DNA of 64,000 bases from UBA7672 sp965279085. GTDB taxonomy: Bacteria > Pseudomonadota > Alphaproteobacteria > Caulobacterales > Hyphomonadaceae. The translations under genes and the position numbers were made by a program. The notes under the pieces were generated by a model, which searched no databases, had not been told where the DNA came from, and saw only the letters and a list, made by a program, of their open reading frames with translations. Location of the stretch: NCBI GenBank assembly GCA_965279085.1, contig OZ257149.1:1240001-1304000 (forward strand), written 5' to 3'. Of this stretch, positions 9,489-18,895 are shown in pieces; position 1 is the first letter of the stretch; every line of letters starts with the position of its first letter.

Positions 9489-10520
9489 TCAGGCCGCCTC
9501 GGGCGTGGCAACCATCGCGCTTCCGTTGGTATGGAAGCGCATCACGTCGTCCGGCTCGAGATAGACCGTCAGTTTCGCGCCCGGCTCGAAGCGGTGGACG
9601 CCGTGCGCGAGCATCACCCAGCGCTGCGGCCCGTAGTCGAGATGCACATAGGTTTCCGAGCCGGTGATCTCGCTGGACAGCACCGGCAGATGAAAGACGT
9701 GCGCGTTGACCGTCTTGCGCGCCAGCCGCAGGTGATGCGCGCGGAACGCCAGCGTGCGCGCGCCCGGATAACGCTCGGGCTGCACCGCGATCTCAATGGG
9801 CATCAGGTTGAGCGGCGGATCGGAGAAGGTCTTCGCCGTGATGAGATCGCCGGGCTCGCGATACACCGACAGCGTCGGCCCGAACTGTGTCACACGTCCC
9901 TGGCTAAGCGTCGCCGTTGCCCCACCGAGCAACAGCGCTTCCGTCGGCTCGGTCGTGGCGTAGACAACGACCGCTGCGGAGTCGGCGAACAGCTTCGGCA
10001 ATTCGATGCGCAACTCCTCTCGCAACTTGTAGTCGAGATTGGCCAGCGGCTCGTCGAGCAGCACCAGCCCGGCCTTCTTCACGATGGCCCGCGCCAGCGC
10101 CACGCGCTGCTGCTGCCCGCCTGAAAGCTCCAGCGGCTTGCGATCGAGATACGGGGTGAGGCGAAGCAGGTCCGCCGCGCGTTTCACCTCGCGCTCGATC
10201 TCCGCCTTCGTGACCCTCTTCACCTTGAGCGGCGAGACGATGTTCTCGCGCACCGTCCAGCCCGGGTAGTTGATGAACTGCTGGTAGACCATCGCGACAT
10301 TGCGCTTCGCGACGGGCACGCCGGTGACGTTCTTGCCGTCGAACCAGACCTCGCCCGCGCTTGGCTTGTCGAGGCCGGCCATCAGACGCATGAGGCTCGT
10401 CTTGCCGGAAAGGGTCGGGCCAAGGAGGACGTTGAGCGTTCCGCGCTCAAGACGGAGAGACACGCCTGACAGATGATCGATCCCGCCGACACGCCGGGAA
10501 ACGTCCCTCAACTCCAGCAT
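9489..10520 (-). CDS. glpS: Glycerol ABC transporter ATPase lacking switch His
   Basis: About 343 residues from the ATG at 10520; an in-frame GTG at 10544 is an alternative start. MalK-type ATPase with Walker A GPTLSGKT, canonical signature LSGGQQQR, Walker B VLLDEP and D-loop ANLD. The region that normally reads VTHDQTEA is ATTEPTEA, so the switch histidine is Thr. A C-terminal TOBE-like domain follows. It is the first gene of the glycerol operon, transcribed leftward from the 0.5-kb gap shared with the TonB receptor. Its role is to pair with GlpT and energise GlpP-GlpQ. Confidence 0.86.
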   Translation of the reverse strand: MLELRDVSRRVGGIDHLSGVSLRLERGTLNVLLGPTLSGKTSLMRLMAGLDKPSAGEVWFDGKNVTGVPVAKRNVAMVYQQFINYPGWTVRENIVSPLKVKRVTKAEIEREVKRAADLLRLTPYLDRKPLELSGGQQQRVALARAIVKKAGLVLLDEPLANLDYKLREELRIELPKLFADSAAVVVYATTEPTEALLLGGATATLSQGRVTQFGPTLSVYREPGDLITAKTFSDPPLNLMPIEIAVQPERYPGARTLAFRAHHLRLARKTVNAHVFHLPVLSSEITGSETYVHLDYGPQRWVMLAHGVHRFEPGAKLTVYLEPDDVMRFHTNGSAMVATPEAA

Positions 10521-10544
10521 CTGCCGCGTTCCGTGATACCCCAC

Positions 10545-11006
10545 TCAGGCGTCGAGTTACGCTGCCATCAAGCGCGCCGTCAAACGAATGAGGGCGCTTC
10601 GCGAATACCCGTTTGGACGAGCCGGAAATCACCCTTCCGACACGCGCAAACCGCGCGCCGCCGAACATGACGCCAGCGACAGCGCCACACACACCAATGT
10701 TACCGCAGGGTCCGTCCGGGAAGGCACAGCCTGCCTCTCAAACCCGGAATCGCCCCTAGGTCTCGGCAAGAAACTGTCGATTATTCAACCGCTTGGGGGC
10801 GTGTGTGCTATCGGCCACAGTCTCGCCGTAATCACTAATACACTTCCGGCGATAGGGGATTTTACGTTACGGCATGCCGCTGCGTTTTCAATGTAATATC
10901 AGTATGTTGGCCTTGTTTTGGCCTTAGATTGACGGCCTGCAACAATCCCCCCAGTCTCCGCCCCAGAAGCTCGCGACATAAGCAAGCTCTCTCGGGGAGG
11001 ATAAAC
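10545..11006. promoter_or_regulatory. Divergent intergenic region, glp operon / TonB receptor
   Basis: About 460 bases without a credible gene; a 102-codon open frame here has no recognisable protein character. It must contain the leftward promoter of the glycerol operon and the rightward promoter of the TonB receptor. The right half is notably less GC-rich (around 10770-10930). The receptor ribosome site GGGGAGG precedes the ATG at 11007. No clear operator palindrome or sigma-70 pair could be assigned by eye. Confidence 0.5.
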
Positions 11007-14000
11007 ATGAAAATCGGGTTCCGCGGCGTCTCGGGCGCCGCGCTCATCATTGGTTTGGCCGGCACCGCCTGGGGGCAGACGCCACAAACCGTCACAACAA
11101 CACAACCACCAACAACAACCACAACCACCACCGGAACCGACGTCGTCGATCCAACAAAGGAAGAGCCCACGGATCGCGTTGTCGTTGTCGGCTCGGTGAC
11201 GCGTAACCGCGAGGCGGGCGAACTCGCGGTCGAGGTCTACAACACCGAAGATTTTGCCAAGGCTGGCAACCCGAACATCGTCGAGTTTGTCCAGTCCCTG
11301 AGCGTGGTTGGCGACTCCGTCGGCAACATGGATCCGACGCTGGCTTCGGACGGCGGCATCTATACCGACCTTTACGGCCCCGGCTTCGCGAACTTCAACC
11401 TCCGCGGTCTCAGCGACGCCGACTCCGAGCGGACGCTGAACCTGCTCAACGGCCGCCGTACCGACCCGAACGCCAACATGATTCCCATGCAGGCGCTCTC
11501 GCAGATCGAGATCCTGAAGGACGGTGCTTCGGCCACGTACGGCGCCGGCGCCGTCGGCGGTGTCGTGAACTTCATCACGCGCAAGGACTTCGAAGGCCTC
11601 ATCGTCGAGGGCGAGTACAAATACATCGAGACCGCGCCGGACTCACCGCAGTACGAGCTGAAGTACACGCAGGGGGGGGGCGGGCGAGAATTCGAACCTG
11701 CTGCTGACCGCCGCTTATTCGCACCAGAAACCCATCATGGGCGGCGACCTGGATTGGGCGAACAATCCGTATGAAGTGAACCCGCGCCAGTGGTCCGGCA
11801 TCTATTCCAATGCCAACCCGACCGTCTGGTACAACAACGCCACCTTAGCGCAGTCCATTCCAGATTTCACGACGAACTCGTGTACCGCGCTCGGCGGTGT
11901 GAACCCGCGAACCGGCACAACCCATCCGCAGTCAACCGCGGGCTCCAACGAAGGCAGCATCTGCCTGCTCAACAACGTGCCCTTCCTGAGCGTTGTGCAG
12001 GAACTCAGCACCTACCGCGCCTTCGCGCAGTTCGACACAGATCTTGACGAGACGATGAAGTTCCACACGGAACTCAGCTTCACGAAAACCGACGCGCCTA
12101 ACATCCGGCAACCGGCGTCGGGTGGGCCTGCCGCCGCGCAAGCACCATTGGAGGCAGGTGGAACCGGGTATCCGGCCGCCTGCAGCGCCACGTTGGGCCG
12201 GTGTTCCTACGCCATTCCGTACAACCACCCCGCATTTGCGGACTTCCTGTCCCGCGCCAACGTTGGCCGTCCGTCGCAGCTGGTGACCGGCACCGCCGGC
12301 GTTGGCCAGACCAGCATCGGCACCGGTCCGTTGTGGAGCGGCTACTGGCGTCCGTTCGGCTACGGCGGCCGCTATGAAGGTGAACCTTGGACCCTTGCGA
12401 CCCGCAAGGAAGACAACTGGCGCGGCACCATGCAGTTGACCGGTGAATTCTCGGACGGCGGCATGTTCGGCCTTGGCAGATTCCTGCCCGCAGGCACGAC
12501 TTATGACTTCGCCGTCAGTGGTGCCAGCCGCAAAGGCACCGTCACGAACCCGGATGTGGTCAGCTGGAAACTGCAGGAAGCCATGAACGGCTTCGGCGGA
12601 CCGGATTGCCAGGCGCCGGACCTGACGCCGACGGTGCTGCCGGGACACGGCGCGCCGTTCACTGCAGCCGAGATCGCCGCGTTCAACGCGTCTATCGGCA
12701 CGCAGAACGCAGCCGCAGCCGGCAAGAACGGTTGCATGTGGTTCAACCCGTTCGCCAGCGCCTTCCCGAGCAACGCAGCAACGGGCGCGACCAATCCGTC
12801 CTACAACGCCGCGCTCGCCAACGATCCGGAGTTGGTCAAATGGCTGTTCACCGATGGCACGACGCAGTCGCGCTATCAGGAACTGAACATGGACTTCCAT
12901 ATCGGTGGCGATGTGCCTGGCTTTGAAGCGCCGGGCGGACCGATCAACTGGGGCATCGGCGGCCAGTGGCGTCAGTACGAGTACGAGAACCGCGGCATCG
13001 ATCCATACGTCACGCCTCGCTACTATGACTGCCCGTGGGATCCGTGGATTCCGCCGGGCCAGATGCGCCAATCGGTTGGCGGCATCGGATGCGACCGGAC
13101 AACCAACTCCGGCGCGGGCGTCGGCGCGCTGATGTCTCGGTCGGTCCGTGCAACGCGCATCACGGACCGGCAAACGATCGCCGGATACGGCGAGCTGCAC
13201 GTGCCGGTTCTCGACAATCTCTCCGTGTCGGGCACAGCCCGCTACGAGGAGATCAGCGGTTCGATCGGAGACTGGGTCTACTCAGCGTCGTTCAAGTGGG
13301 ACATCTTCGACTGGGTGGCGTTCCGCGGGAGCTACTCAGACAACTTTGCTTCGCCCAACCCGGATGTTCTCGACAATGACGGCCTTACAGAGGTCGGGAT
13401 TGTGGGGGGCACGGGTGGCCCGAGCGTTCCGGTGACGACGATTGTCGATCCGAACCTGGACGTGGAGCGCACGAAGCAGTTCTCGGCAGGCTTCATCTTC
13501 CAGACGAACGACTTGTTCTTCGAGGATTCGCGCCTGCGTGCGAACATCGACTACTTCAACTACTTCATTGATGGCGAGATCTCCACGCTAGGCGGCAGTA
13601 CCATCGTGACGCGCGCCTTCCCGGCGGTCGGCACCGGCACCGGCGCGATAGTCGACACCGGCCAACCGCGCGTGACGGGCGGCTGCAGCAGCCCCCTGTT
13701 CATGTTCATCACGCTAGCCAGCCCCTGCGTCGATCCGGTCATCGTGAACCGGATTGTCCAGAACCCTGCGACAGCCACCGACATCACCGACATTCTGGCG
13801 GTGAATTCGCTGGTGTTGAACGGACCGGGCATCAAACAGGCGGGCGTGGACTTCACGGTCGATTACACCTTGCCTGCCTTCGGCGGCCAGCTCGGCGTCG
13901 GCGTCCGCGGTACGCGCATCCTTGAATACAAATCCAAGGCTGCATTCTACAACGGGATCCAGATCCCGCTGTCGCTGGCGGCGGGCTTCGGCGGCACCGA

Positions 14001-14442
14001 AGACTATCTCGGCAACGCGAACATCGCCCAGTTCTTCGGCACCGGCAAACAAGGAGCCCGGTGGCGCGCCAGCGCCTACGCGAACTACGCGACGGACGAC
14101 ATGAACTTCCGTTGGACGACGCGCCTCGTCAGCGCCGTGGACGACGAGCGCGGCTGCTACACCTATGCCGGCAACGGCTCGCTCACCGGCGGCGGCACGA
14201 CCTGCTTCGGCGTCGATGGCGAAGACCATTATGTCAGCGATTTCAGCTGGACGTGGGATACGCCGTTTGTCGAGGACTTCCAGCTGCGGTTCTCGGTGTT
14301 GAACGTGTTCGACAAGAACCCGGCACCACTGAGTGGCGGCGAGGGCACCGGCGCGGTCTACTTCCCGAGCCTGCCTTACAACGCCTACGTCTCAAGCCCG
14401 CTCGGCCGGCAGTTCGAGATCGGTTTCTCAAAGACCTTCTAG
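11007..14442 (+). pseudogene. TonB-dependent receptor, frameshifted at poly-G tract
   Basis: Large outer-membrane TonB-dependent receptor, about 1144 residues if repaired. The ATG at 11007 follows GGGGAGG and begins a signal peptide; a Thr/Pro/Gln-rich linker precedes the plug domain (NLNLLNGRRTDPN-like region, ILKDGASATYGAGAVGGVVN). The frame runs into a run of nine G at 11672-11680 and then ends at 11774 in an unrelated frame. Removing one G rejoins it to the frame that continues as AGENSNLLLTAAYSHQKP and runs to 14442, ending in the beta-barrel terminal Phe (FSKTF). The barrel is otherwise intact, so the break is recent, phase-variable or a sequencing error. Ligand unknown; it precedes a second receptor of the same kind. 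Confidence 0.88.
11672..11680 (+). repeat. Homopolymeric G9 tract
   Basis: Nine consecutive G inside the plug/barrel junction of the TonB receptor. Eight G would restore the full reading frame; nine G places the ribosome in a frame that stops within 100 bases. Such tracts are prone to slipped-strand change and also to sequencing error. Confidence 0.95.
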
Positions 14443-14467
14443 GGCTTCAGAACCCTGACAATGTCTG

Positions 14468-14499
14468 GAGGGCGGCCTTCGCGGCCGCCCTCTTCTTTT
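14468..14499 (+). terminator. Rho-independent terminator after first TonB receptor
   Basis: A perfect 10-bp stem, gagggcggcc and ggccgccctc, around a 5-base loop, followed by ttctttt. It lies 25 bases after the receptor stop, so the second receptor is probably transcribed from its own promoter. Confidence 0.9.
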
Positions 14500-14794
14500 G
14501 TGCAAGAGCGAAGGAAGAAATCCGCCATTTCCCTGATGCTGCGGCATTCTAGCAACGTTAGGCATCAGGTGCCGGGTCCCGCGCGAGTCCGCGCACGAAA
14601 ACACTCGTGGGGCCGTGTCTGAAACGACGTTCCCTGCCGCAACTCCGGGCGCCTTTGGGCAACCTGTTCTGTTGGGAGGCACGTGCCGGCACGCACGCGG
14701 ATGCGCGCATCATTGACGCCACGTCGGCCTTCGTCCAACACTTCTCCACATAGAGAGAGAGTCGCTAACAGACTCACACGGGGAGGTTACAACT
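14500..14794 (+). promoter_or_regulatory. Leader region of second TonB receptor
   Basis: About 295 bases between the terminator and the second receptor. It ends with the strong ribosome site GGGGAGG 9 bases before the ATG. No riboswitch, Fur-like box or clear promoter was recognised by eye. Confidence 0.4.
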
Positions 14795-17700
14795 ATGAAG
14801 TTCACGCTTCGCGGCGCGTCCAGCGCTGCGCTACTCGTAGGCTTGGCGGGTGCATTCCCCGCATGGGCGCAAGACACGGTTCAAACAGCATCGCAGCCGC
14901 CTGCCGAAGAGGAGCAGGAGGATCGCGTCGTCGTCACGGGCTCCTTCATCCAGGGCACGCCTGAAGACGCTGCCCTTCCGGTCGAGGTGTACGCGCAGGA
15001 GGAACTTGAGGAGCAGGGTGCGCCGACCGCTCTCGAATTCGCCAAGTCACTGACCATCGCTGGTCCGACGACCGGCGAGGCGTACTACTTCTCCGGCGCA
15101 GCCCTCACCGGCTCGGTGAACTATAACCTCCGCGGCCTCGGCGCCGACAAGACGCTGACCTTGCTCAACGGTCGTCGTGGTTCGGAAAACACGTCGAACA
15201 TTCCCTCGGCCGCCCTGGCCCGCACCGAAGTGCTGAAGGACGGCGCTGCGGTCATCTACGGCGCCGACGCAGTTGGCGGTGTCGTCAACTTCATCACACG
15301 CGATGACTTCGTGGGCCTCGAGGCTCGCGCCACGTACAAGTACATCGACGGCTCTGATGGCGATTACGGCCTCAGCCTGCTCGGCGGCGTCGGCGAAGGC
15401 GAGACAAACTTCCTCTGGTCGGTCGAATGGGAACACCGTTCCCGCCTCGAAGCAGAAGAGCGCGATTTCGCAACGGCTTCCTACAACTTTGCTGTGAACC
15501 CGGCTCCATGGTCCACTCTGACCAACCTTGCTGGCTGGACACCGCGCGGCGCGCTGCCAGCGTCGCCGAGTGTGGCCAACGAGTTCGGAACCGCCCTCGC
15601 TGCGCCGCTGGCTGACTTCACGCCCGCATCCTGTGCGGCGGTTGGCGGCTTCTACGTCAACACGTTCACCTGCTCGTACAACTATATTCCGTACTACAAT
15701 CTGGTCGAAGAGAACGATATCTACCGGGCCTTCGCCCAGCTGAACACGACCGTCAACGAGAACATGGACTTCCACTTCGAGGCCTCGTACGGCCAGGTGA
15801 TGTCCCCGCAGGTGTTCGGTTCCCCGGCGCAGCCGGTGATCCGTGGCCCGGCGATGTCGGCGGGCGCGACGAACCAGTTCTACATCCCGACAACCAACCC
15901 GCACGCGGCGGCCTTTGCGACGCGCTCGGGCGCTCCCGTTGGAACAGCGGGCTTTACACCAACGACCTACCGGGCGTTCGCCCACGGCGGCAACCCAGTT
16001 TTCGGTGAAGGCAATGGCTTCGGCGTGCCTTCGAAGATCGACAACCAGGTCTGGCGTGTCTCGGGGGGCATCAACGGCACGCTCGGGGATTGGGCAGGCC
16101 TCGCGAAGGATGTCGGCTACGACTTCGCCGTCACTTACAACCAGTCGATCTCGTATGCAGACGCGGCCGACGTTATCGGCTTCCGTCTGCAGCAAGCCCT
16201 GAATGGCTTCGGCGGCCCGGCGTGCAATGCGCCTGACCTTGATCCGAACCGGTTCGGCACCCAGAACCCCGGCGCCGCCGGCAAAGGGTCCTGTTCGTGG
16301 TGGAATCCCTTCGCAACCAACTTCGCCAGCCAGCCCGAGCGCGGCCTGACCAACCCGCAATACGTGGCCGGCTCAGAAAACTCGCTGGAGCTGTCTCGCT
16401 GGCTCTTCGATAATCGCGCTGCCGAAGACATCGCGAGCAGCCTCACGGCCGACCTCGTGTTCAACGGCATGTCCGGCATTCAGCTGCCGGGCGGCGAGAT
16501 CGGATGGGCGCTCGGCGGACAGGTCCGTCAGCTCGAATTCCGTGAGAACGTTACCGGCGACCTCTACAATGGCAACACGCCGTGCGACTGGTATGCTGGC
16601 ACGACCAGCCAGAACGGTGTCGGCTCGCCCGCACTCGGGATGAACCCGCTGCCTACGAACGACCCGAACTATCGCGGCTGCACGCCGGACCGTCCCGGTC
16701 CGTTCGTGTTCTTCGGTATCAACCCGCCGAACTACAACGACCAGCAGCAGTACTCCTTCTTCGGGGAACTCCAGGTTCCGCTGCTCGACAACGTGAACAT
16801 CCAGGCGGCTGCGCGCCGCGAGGAGTTCTCGGGCGGCCTCGGCGCGACCGTATACAAGGTCTCGGGCAAGTGGGACGTCTTCGGACCGTTCTCACTGCGC
16901 GGCTCATACGGCACTAACTATACGGCACCGCCGGTCGGCGTCATTCCAGGCTCCGTCACCAACGCCGTGCGCAGCTATACGCTCGCCGGCGGCAACTGGC
17001 TGGGTGCGCAGTTCATCACCGCGTCGAGCCTGGTTCCGGAAACCGCAACCACCGCGAACTTTGGCGTGATCTGGCAGAGCCAAGGCCTTTCGCCTGACCA
17101 CGACTTCCGCGTCATCGTCGACTACTTCGACATCGAGACGGAAGACGAGATCGGCCAGCTTGCGGATCCAAACCAGATCGCCGCCCTGCTGTTCAACGGC
17201 CCGGGCAACACGATCTCGACCTGCGATCCGAACGTCCAGCCGCTGTTGAACCGCATCACGTTCAACTCGCCTTGCACGGTCGGCATGGTTGCGACCGGGA
17301 ACTTCTCGTCGATCTCGACCGTGTTCGGCAACGGACCTGGCCAGACGACGAACGGTTTCGACTATCAGATCGCCTACGACATGCCGTTCCTGGCCGGCGA
17401 CCTCTCGCTTGATCTCACCGCTACGCAGGTCAAGGAGCTCACAACTGGCCCCACGTCACTCGACGGCGTTACCATCAGCACCGGTGACCAACGTCTTGGC
17501 ACGCTGAACTTCGCGACCGTCGCTTCTGCGGCGCCGGAGTGGCGCGCGAACTTCTCGGCGAGCTACCGTATGGACGATCACAACTTCCGCCTCGGCTACA
17601 ACTATGTGAGCGCCGTGACGGACGAGCGTGCGGGCGTCCAGTACGGCGAGTTCGGCTCCGAGTGGACGACGTGGGACTTCACCTACCTGTTCGACGTGAC

Positions 17701-17842
17701 GGATACGCTGCGTCTGACGGCCACGGTCCAGAACATCACGGACGAGGATCCGCCGGCTGCGCAGGAAGAACTGGGTTACGACCCGCGCCTTGGCAACCCG
17801 CTGGGCCGGACGTTCGAAATCTCGGTCAAGCAGACCTTCTAG
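14795..17842 (+). CDS. TonB-dependent receptor
   Basis: 1015-residue outer-membrane receptor. A signal peptide ends near FPAWAQD, followed by a short acidic linker, a TonB-box-like DRVVVTGS, the plug domain with NYNLRGLGADKTLTLLNGRR and EVLKDGAAVIYGADAVGGVV, then a 22-strand-type barrel ending in the terminal Phe (SVKQTF). It is a paralogue of the receptor upstream: the signal peptides and plug motifs are alike. Ligand unknown; this class in Caulobacterales takes up oligosaccharides, siderophores or other large nutrients. Bounded by terminators on both sides, so it is a single-gene unit. Confidence 0.92.
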   Translation: MKFTLRGASSAALLVGLAGAFPAWAQDTVQTASQPPAEEEQEDRVVVTGSFIQGTPEDAALPVEVYAQEELEEQGAPTALEFAKSLTIAGPTTGEAYYFSGAALTGSVNYNLRGLGADKTLTLLNGRRGSENTSNIPSAALARTEVLKDGAAVIYGADAVGGVVNFITRDDFVGLEARATYKYIDGSDGDYGLSLLGGVGEGETNFLWSVEWEHRSRLEAEERDFATASYNFAVNPAPWSTLTNLAGWTPRGALPASPSVANEFGTALAAPLADFTPASCAAVGGFYVNTFTCSYNYIPYYNLVEENDIYRAFAQLNTTVNENMDFHFEASYGQVMSPQVFGSPAQPVIRGPAMSAGATNQFYIPTTNPHAAAFATRSGAPVGTAGFTPTTYRAFAHGGNPVFGEGNGFGVPSKIDNQVWRVSGGINGTLGDWAGLAKDVGYDFAVTYNQSISYADAADVIGFRLQQALNGFGGPACNAPDLDPNRFGTQNPGAAGKGSCSWWNPFATNFASQPERGLTNPQYVAGSENSLELSRWLFDNRAAEDIASSLTADLVFNGMSGIQLPGGEIGWALGGQVRQLEFRENVTGDLYNGNTPCDWYAGTTSQNGVGSPALGMNPLPTNDPNYRGCTPDRPGPFVFFGINPPNYNDQQQYSFFGELQVPLLDNVNIQAAARREEFSGGLGATVYKVSGKWDVFGPFSLRGSYGTNYTAPPVGVIPGSVTNAVRSYTLAGGNWLGAQFITASSLVPETATTANFGVIWQSQGLSPDHDFRVIVDYFDIETEDEIGQLADPNQIAALLFNGPGNTISTCDPNVQPLLNRITFNSPCTVGMVATGNFSSISTVFGNGPGQTTNGFDYQIAYDMPFLAGDLSLDLTATQVKELTTGPTSLDGVTISTGDQRLGTLNFATVASAAPEWRANFSASYRMDDHNFRLGYNYVSAVTDERAGVQYGEFGSEWTTWDFTYLFDVTDTLRLTATVQNITDEDPPAAQEELGYDPRLGNPLGRTFEISVKQTF

Positions 17843-17867
17843 GTCTCTTCTAAAGGCCAAATACGGG

Positions 17868-17895
17868 AACAGGCGGCTTCGGCCGCCTGTTTTCG
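17868..17895 (+). terminator. Rho-independent terminator after second TonB receptor
   Basis: 8-bp stem caggcggc/gccgcctg with a ttcg tetraloop, followed by tttt. It starts about 26 bases after the receptor stop. Confidence 0.9.
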
Positions 17896-18062
17896 TTTGG
17901 GAAAGGCCAATTTGCTGCGAATTGCGCCAAGTCAAAACCGCTCACGATGCAGTGCGTGAAGCTTTCCCGGGTTTGACGCTGTCAGGGCGTTGCCGGATAA
18001 TCCGGCACACACCAGATAGCGGGCAGACCGACCCGCATGACACCATCAGGAGGCGTCTCCCC

Positions 18063-18725
18063 ATGTTCGCCCGCACTTTCACGATCTCCGCCGCCGCACT
18101 GGCCCTTGGCATCGCGGCCTGCTCGCCTTCGCAGCCCAGCGCCTCTGCCGAGGCGCCGCCGGCCGAACAGGCTTCGCACACCAAGCAGACGCTGCCGCTC
18201 GCGAAGATGAAGAACTTCAACCTGAAGGATGCGGCCGGGAAATCGCATGAGCTCTACAAACTGACCGACGCCAAGGCGATCGTCATCTCGATGCACACCA
18301 AGGGCTGCCCGATCGGCCAGCAGCTGACGCCGGACTTCCACGACCTGCAGAAGGCCTATGAGGCCAAGGGCGTGAAGTTCCTGATGATCAACGCGAACAC
18401 GCACGACACGCCGCAGATGATCGCGGCCGAGGCCAAGGACTTTGGCGTGACCATCCCGATCCTGAAGGACACCGACCAGTCCGTTACCGAGCCGTGGGGC
18501 GTGGAGCGCGCGACCGAGACGCTGATCGTCGAGCCGAAGACGTGGAAGATCCTCTATCAGGGCCCGATCAACGACCGTGTCACGTTCGGACGCGCCAAGG
18601 CCAAGCCGGACAACAACTTCGCCGGCGTCACGCTGGACGCGATGCTGGCAGGCAAGGCCGTGACGCCGTCCTACCACATGACGGATGGCTGCATCATCTC
18701 GTACGACAAGCGCGCGAAGGGCTGA
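18063..18725 (+). CDS. Redoxin-family lipoprotein
   Basis: 220 residues from the ATG at 18063, preceded by AGGAGG. The N terminus is a lipoprotein signal with lipobox GIAACS, so it is probably anchored on the periplasmic side. The body is a thioredoxin-like AhpC/TSA-type fold with the candidate peroxidatic cysteine in HTKGCPIGQQ; a second cysteine sits near the C terminus in MTDGCIIS. It lacks a CxxC pair, so it resembles peroxiredoxin-like redoxins rather than a disulfide isomerase. The gene stands alone between terminators. Its reaction and partner are unknown. Confidence 0.75.
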   Translation: MFARTFTISAAALALGIAACSPSQPSASAEAPPAEQASHTKQTLPLAKMKNFNLKDAAGKSHELYKLTDAKAIVISMHTKGCPIGQQLTPDFHDLQKAYEAKGVKFLMINANTHDTPQMIAAEAKDFGVTIPILKDTDQSVTEPWGVERATETLIVEPKTWKILYQGPINDRVTFGRAKAKPDNNFAGVTLDAMLAGKAVTPSYHMTDGCIISYDKRAKG

Positions 18726-18755
18726 GGCAACTCACTTCCGACGATCCATGTGAGG

Positions 18756-18788
18756 CCCCGGCAGTAGCACTGCCGGGGTTTTGCTTTT
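18756..18788 (+). terminator. Rho-independent terminator after redoxin gene
   Basis: A perfect 10-bp stem, ccccggcagt and actgccgggg, with a 3-base loop, followed by ttttgcttttt. Confidence 0.92.
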
Positions 18789-18895
18789 TGCCGTGAGCAG
18801 CTACGCTACGCGCCTACAATCTTGGGTTGTCCCTGATGGCAGGCCGCGCTCGGTTCCTGTCGCATGGCTTGGGCTGAGGCCGGGCGCGACGGGGC

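Noticed and set aside
8697..10124. 475-codon open frame on plus
   Set aside because: Antisense to both glp ATPase genes, with low-complexity His/Arg/Gln content and no motifs.
10588..10896. 102-codon open frame in the glp/TonB gap
   Set aside because: No ribosome site of note and no protein-like composition; the region is better read as promoters.
11932..13200. 422-codon open frame on minus inside the TonB receptor
   Set aside because: Antisense to the barrel region of the receptor, without any recognisable domain.
15047..16360. 437-codon open frame on minus inside the second TonB receptor
   Set aside because: Antisense shadow of a confident receptor gene.
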